The notes under the pieces: generated by a model | The model's database searches: none | What the model saw: only the letters and a program-made list of their open reading frames with translations | What the model was told of the DNA's origin: nothing | Assembly (NCBI GenBank): GCA_030640395.1 | Contig: DAOWJK010000006.1 | Location: 1 to 5,936, forward strand | Source: Nanobdellota archaeon | GTDB lineage: Archaea > Nanobdellota > Nanobdellia > Pacearchaeales > GW2011-AR1 | Length of the DNA: 5,936 bases | Reading direction: 5' to 3' | Made by a program: the position numbers and the translations under genes | Shown here: in pieces, positions 4,752 to 5,936 of the stretch | Layout of the letters: each line of letters begins with the position of its first letter | Position numbering within the stretch: position 1 is the stretch's first letter

Positions 4752-4885
4752 GAATTGCGGTAATTAGAATAAAAGTAAATCAAAGTAAATTCAAGAATTT
4801 TCATTTGTCCGAAATTTCAGTTTCGAACAAAAGATTTTCATTAATCCGTATTCCCCATAAATTAAAGGGGGCAAATAAAAAATGA
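4748..4885 (+). CDS. Possible 45-codon upstream ORF: duplicated uL30 start fused to the 66-bp repeat
   Basis: The ATG at 4748 overlaps the uS5 stop as ATGA, the expected native position for uL30. It encodes MRIAVIRIK, the same nine residues that open uL30 at 4882, but five of nine codons differ, all synonymously (ATT/ATA, GCG/GCA, ATT/ATA, AGA/CGA, ATA/ATT). From codon 10 the frame runs through the 66-bp repeat and a 14-codon spacer (LIRIPHKLKGANKK). It stops at TGA 4883-4885, overlapping the real uL30 ATG as ATGA. A ribosome leaving this frame would be placed on the uL30 start, so a coupled leader peptide is plausible. Alternatively it is the severed front of an older uL30. Nothing shows that the peptide is made. 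Confidence 0.42.
   Translation: MRIAVIRIKVNQSKFKNFHLSEISVSNKRFSLIRIPHKLKGANKK
4773..4841 (+). repeat. 69-bp direct repeat, copy 2 (66-bp core 4775-4840)
   Basis: This matches 1026-1094 at all 69 positions and lies in the same orientation. The core is read in the same frame as in copy 1, here after the ninth duplicated uL30 codon instead of the third uS8 codon. The sub-structures are the same: twin AAGTAAAT at the left (4773-4780, 4783-4790), and ATTTTCAT at 4797-4804 and 4834-4841 bracketing a stem-loop. Sequence beyond the repeat is unrelated to that after copy 1, so only the 66-69 bases are shared. Perfect identity suggests recent spread, gene conversion or strong constraint. Confidence 0.93.
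4804..4831 (+). promoter_or_regulatory. Stem-loop inside repeat copy 2
   Basis: This is the same imperfect hairpin as in copy 1: TTTGTCCGAAA pairs with TTTCGAACAAA around a TTTCAG loop, with one C-A mismatch. It lies between the uS5 stop and the uL30 start. No poly-T run follows, so it is unlikely to end transcription. Confidence 0.6.
4853..4871 (+). promoter_or_regulatory. uL30 Shine-Dalgarno-like GGGGG that can pair with an upstream CCCC
   Basis: AGGGGG at 4866-4871 lies ten bases before the uL30 ATG and is the best ribosome binding site for it. CCCC at 4853-4856 can pair with it across a ten-base A/T-rich loop. The sequence is unrelated to the spacer after repeat copy 1, yet the arrangement (pyrimidines pairing with the purine-rich ribosome site) is similar. 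With only four or five pairs it is marginal on its own. Confidence 0.4.
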
Positions 4886-5262
4886 GAATAGCAGTAATAC
4901 GAATTAAAGGGCAGGTTGGAATAAAAAAACCTGTGAAGGAAACTTTGGACAGACTTAGGCTTAGACGAAAATATGTTTGTGTTGTTTTTGAAAATCCTTC
5001 AAAGGAAATTTTTGGAATGATAAAGAAGATGAAAGATTTTGTTGCTTTTGGAGAGATAAGTGAAGAAACTTACAAGGAACTTGTTAAGGCAAGGGGAAAG
5101 AAAAACAAGGATACCCTAAAGGGCACGAGCGGAGAATTAAAGCCATTTTTCAGATTGCACCCGCCGAGAAAAGGAATTGAAAGCAAGAAACATTTTGGAG
5201 TTGGAAAAGGAGTTTTAGGAGATAATAAAAAAATGAATGAATTAGTAAGGAGGATGTTATAA
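4882..5262 (+). CDS. rpl30: Large-subunit ribosomal protein uL30 (L30), archaeal type
   Basis: uL30 (126 aa) is a 50S protein; the archaeal form is a longer version of bacterial L30 and related to eukaryotic L7. The N-terminal fold MRIAVIRIKGQVGIKKPVKETLDRLRLRRKYVCVV is the L30 ferredoxin-like core. The archaeal extension follows, with MKDFVAFGEISEETYKELVKARG and FRLHPPRKGIESKKHFGVGKGVLGD. Archaeal uL30 is usually about 150 aa, so this one is shortened. The start at 4882 overlaps the stop of the short upstream frame (ATGA) and follows AGGGGG at 4866-4871. Its first nine codons are a recoded second copy of 4748-4774. The end overlaps the next ORF (TAATG). In most archaea uL15 would follow; here two unknown ORFs come first. 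Confidence 0.95.
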   Translation: MRIAVIRIKGQVGIKKPVKETLDRLRLRRKYVCVVFENPSKEIFGMIKKMKDFVAFGEISEETYKELVKARGKKNKDTLKGTSGELKPFFRLHPPRKGIESKKHFGVGKGVLGDNKKMNELVRRML

Positions 5263-5591
5263 TGGGAATAGGTGGAGGAACTGGAACATCAGAAGGATAT
5301 CTTCGAAGGATTAATATTGGAGATTCTTTACAAAATTTTGAAAAACCATCAAGAAGTATTTTAAGAATCATTGAGGTAAATGATAGACCTTGCTTGGTAA
5401 AGAAAGTTTCAAAGGAAGAAGCAGAAGTTTTGTATAGAGAAACAAAAGATGGAAATGTCCCTTCAAGAGGATATTTAACACTTAAAAATTATTGTTTGGA
5501 AAGTGAAAGAATATGGTCAAGAGGAATAGATGATTATCAGGAATTTGGAGAAAAATGGGATAATGAATTAAATGCTGTTGGGATAAAATGA
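5262..5591 (+). CDS. Unknown 109-aa protein following uL30
   Basis: I do not recognise this protein. It begins with a Gly-rich MGIGGGTGTSEGYLRRINIGDSL, continues with a charged middle (ILRIIEVNDRPCLVKKVSKEEAEVLYRETKDGNVPSRGYLTL) and ends in a Trp-containing acidic stretch (SERIWSRGIDDYQEFGEKWDNELNAVGIK). No cysteine cluster, signal peptide or membrane helix is seen. AAGGAGGAT at 5247-5255 is one of the best Shine-Dalgarno sites in the window, and the start overlaps the uL30 stop (TAATG). The end overlaps the following ORF (ATGA). Firm translation signals and tight packing support a real gene co-expressed with the ribosomal proteins. It may be lineage-specific. Confidence 0.8.
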   Translation: MGIGGGTGTSEGYLRRINIGDSLQNFEKPSRSILRIIEVNDRPCLVKKVSKEEAEVLYRETKDGNVPSRGYLTLKNYCLESERIWSRGIDDYQEFGEKWDNELNAVGIK

Positions 5592-5917
5592 AAATAGAAA
5601 AAGAATTAACTGATAGATGGGAAATTGGAAAGGTTCTTCCTGCATGTCATGGAACAGATTTTGGAGACTTAGAGTTAGTTGGAAAAGAAAATAACTCCCT
5701 GCAATTAGCAAGAAATCTCTATGGAGAAGATGATGAACAATTGAAAGTGATAGAAGAATATAATCCAGAAAATATAAGATTAAGTGAAAGCGGAGGATGT
5801 GTAAATTCAATAAAAGCCACAAGAACTATTACAACAATTAACCAAGATGAATACTGGGACAGAGTAAAAGTGTCTGAAGAAAAAAAGAAATATATAGAAA
5901 TATTAAAACATTGGTAA
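5588..5917 (+). CDS. Unknown 109-aa acidic protein
   Basis: I do not recognise this protein. It starts MKIEKELTDRWEIGKVLPACHG, has an acidic middle (LYGEDDEQLKVIEEYNPENIRLSESGG) and ends KKYIEILKHW. There are two Cys residues, far apart. The composition is acidic, unlike the ribosomal proteins. All five Arg are AGA and Ile is mostly ATA, resembling the unknown ORF before uL18 rather than the ribosomal genes. The start overlaps the preceding stop (ATGA); only a weak GGGAT precedes it. Its first 15 bases reappear exactly at 5922-5936, where the next gene begins. It does not visibly resemble the preceding 109-aa protein. Confidence 0.78.
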   Translation: MKIEKELTDRWEIGKVLPACHGTDFGDLELVGKENNSLQLARNLYGEDDEQLKVIEEYNPENIRLSESGGCVNSIKATRTITTINQDEYWDRVKVSEEKKKYIEILKHW

Positions 5918-5921
5918 AAAA

Positions 5922-5936
5922 ATGAAAATAGAAAAA
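5922..5936 (+). CDS. First five codons of a further gene, cut by the window edge
   Basis: An ATG four bases after the preceding stop opens ATG AAA ATA GAA AAA (MKIEK) and runs off the window. These 15 bases are identical to the first 15 of the ORF at 5588. In the canonical order uL15 would come next, but five residues cannot identify it. It could instead be a tandem relative of the preceding ORF. Confidence 0.5.

Noticed and set aside
3914..4804. A 296-codon open frame on the minus strand
   Set aside because: It lies opposite uS5 and part of the repeat. Its translation is low-complexity Ser/Phe/Leu-rich, as expected from the complement of a Lys/Glu-rich gene, and it has no recognisable domain.
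1026..4841. CRISPR repeats
   Set aside because: There are only two copies, 3.7 kb apart, each at a gene start, with no regular spacers and no cas genes in view.
5262..5917. The two 109-aa ORFs as a tandem duplication of each other
   Set aside because: Their equal length is suggestive, but I see no shared motif between them by eye.

Overview
This AT-rich window is a slice of an archaeal ribosomal-protein operon, equivalent to the spc operon. The archaeal/eukaryotic-type proteins eL32 and eL19 and the gene order eS4(end)-uL5-uS14-uS8-uL6-eL32-eL19-uL18-uS5-uL30 identify the domain. Compact genes, a short uL30, Lys-rich tails, an N-terminally extended zinc-ribbon uS14 and many small unrecognised ORFs between the ribosomal genes suggest a DPANN archaeon, perhaps of the Woesearchaeota/Pacearchaeota type. 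The phylum is an inference; the archaeal assignment is firm.

Everything is on the + strand and packed almost without gaps. Many junctions are ATGA or TAATG stop/start overlaps, so one polycistronic, translationally coupled transcript is likely. No rRNA, tRNA, CRISPR array or insertion sequence was seen, and no internal promoter or terminator is convincing. Layout: end of a probable eS4 (1-59), uL5 (56-559), unknown 74-aa ORF (561-785), uS14 (787-1017), repeat-bearing spacer (1018-1125), uS8 (1126-1506), small winged-helix-like ORF (1508-1714), uL6 (1721-2263), eL32 (2263-2757), eL19 (2754-3161), unknown 105-aa ORF (3158-3475), uL18 (3472-3939), uS5 (3939-4751), second repeat-bearing spacer (4752-4881), uL30 (4882-5262), two unknown 109-aa ORFs (5262-5591, 5588-5917), and the first five codons of another gene (5922-5936).

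The most unusual feature is in the two spacers. Each holds an identical 69-bp repeat, with a 66-bp (22-codon) core, joined in frame to a second copy of the start of the next ribosomal gene. Before uS8 the copied start is MSQ; before uL30 it is MRIAVIRIK. Each copied start lies where the native start codon would be expected, directly at the stop of the preceding gene. The real gene begins about 107 or 134 bases downstream with the same amino acids in different codons: all six nucleotide differences across the twelve duplicated codons are synonymous. It looks as if a small element entered each gene after a few codons and the gene start was re-supplied in recoded form with its own Shine-Dalgarno site. 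Weaker versions of this start-duplication pattern occur at uL18 (ATGAAAACA, shared with the ORF before it) and at the right edge (15 identical bases, shared with the last 109-aa ORF). The mechanism is unknown, and the idea of an element that takes over a gene start and restores it is inference.
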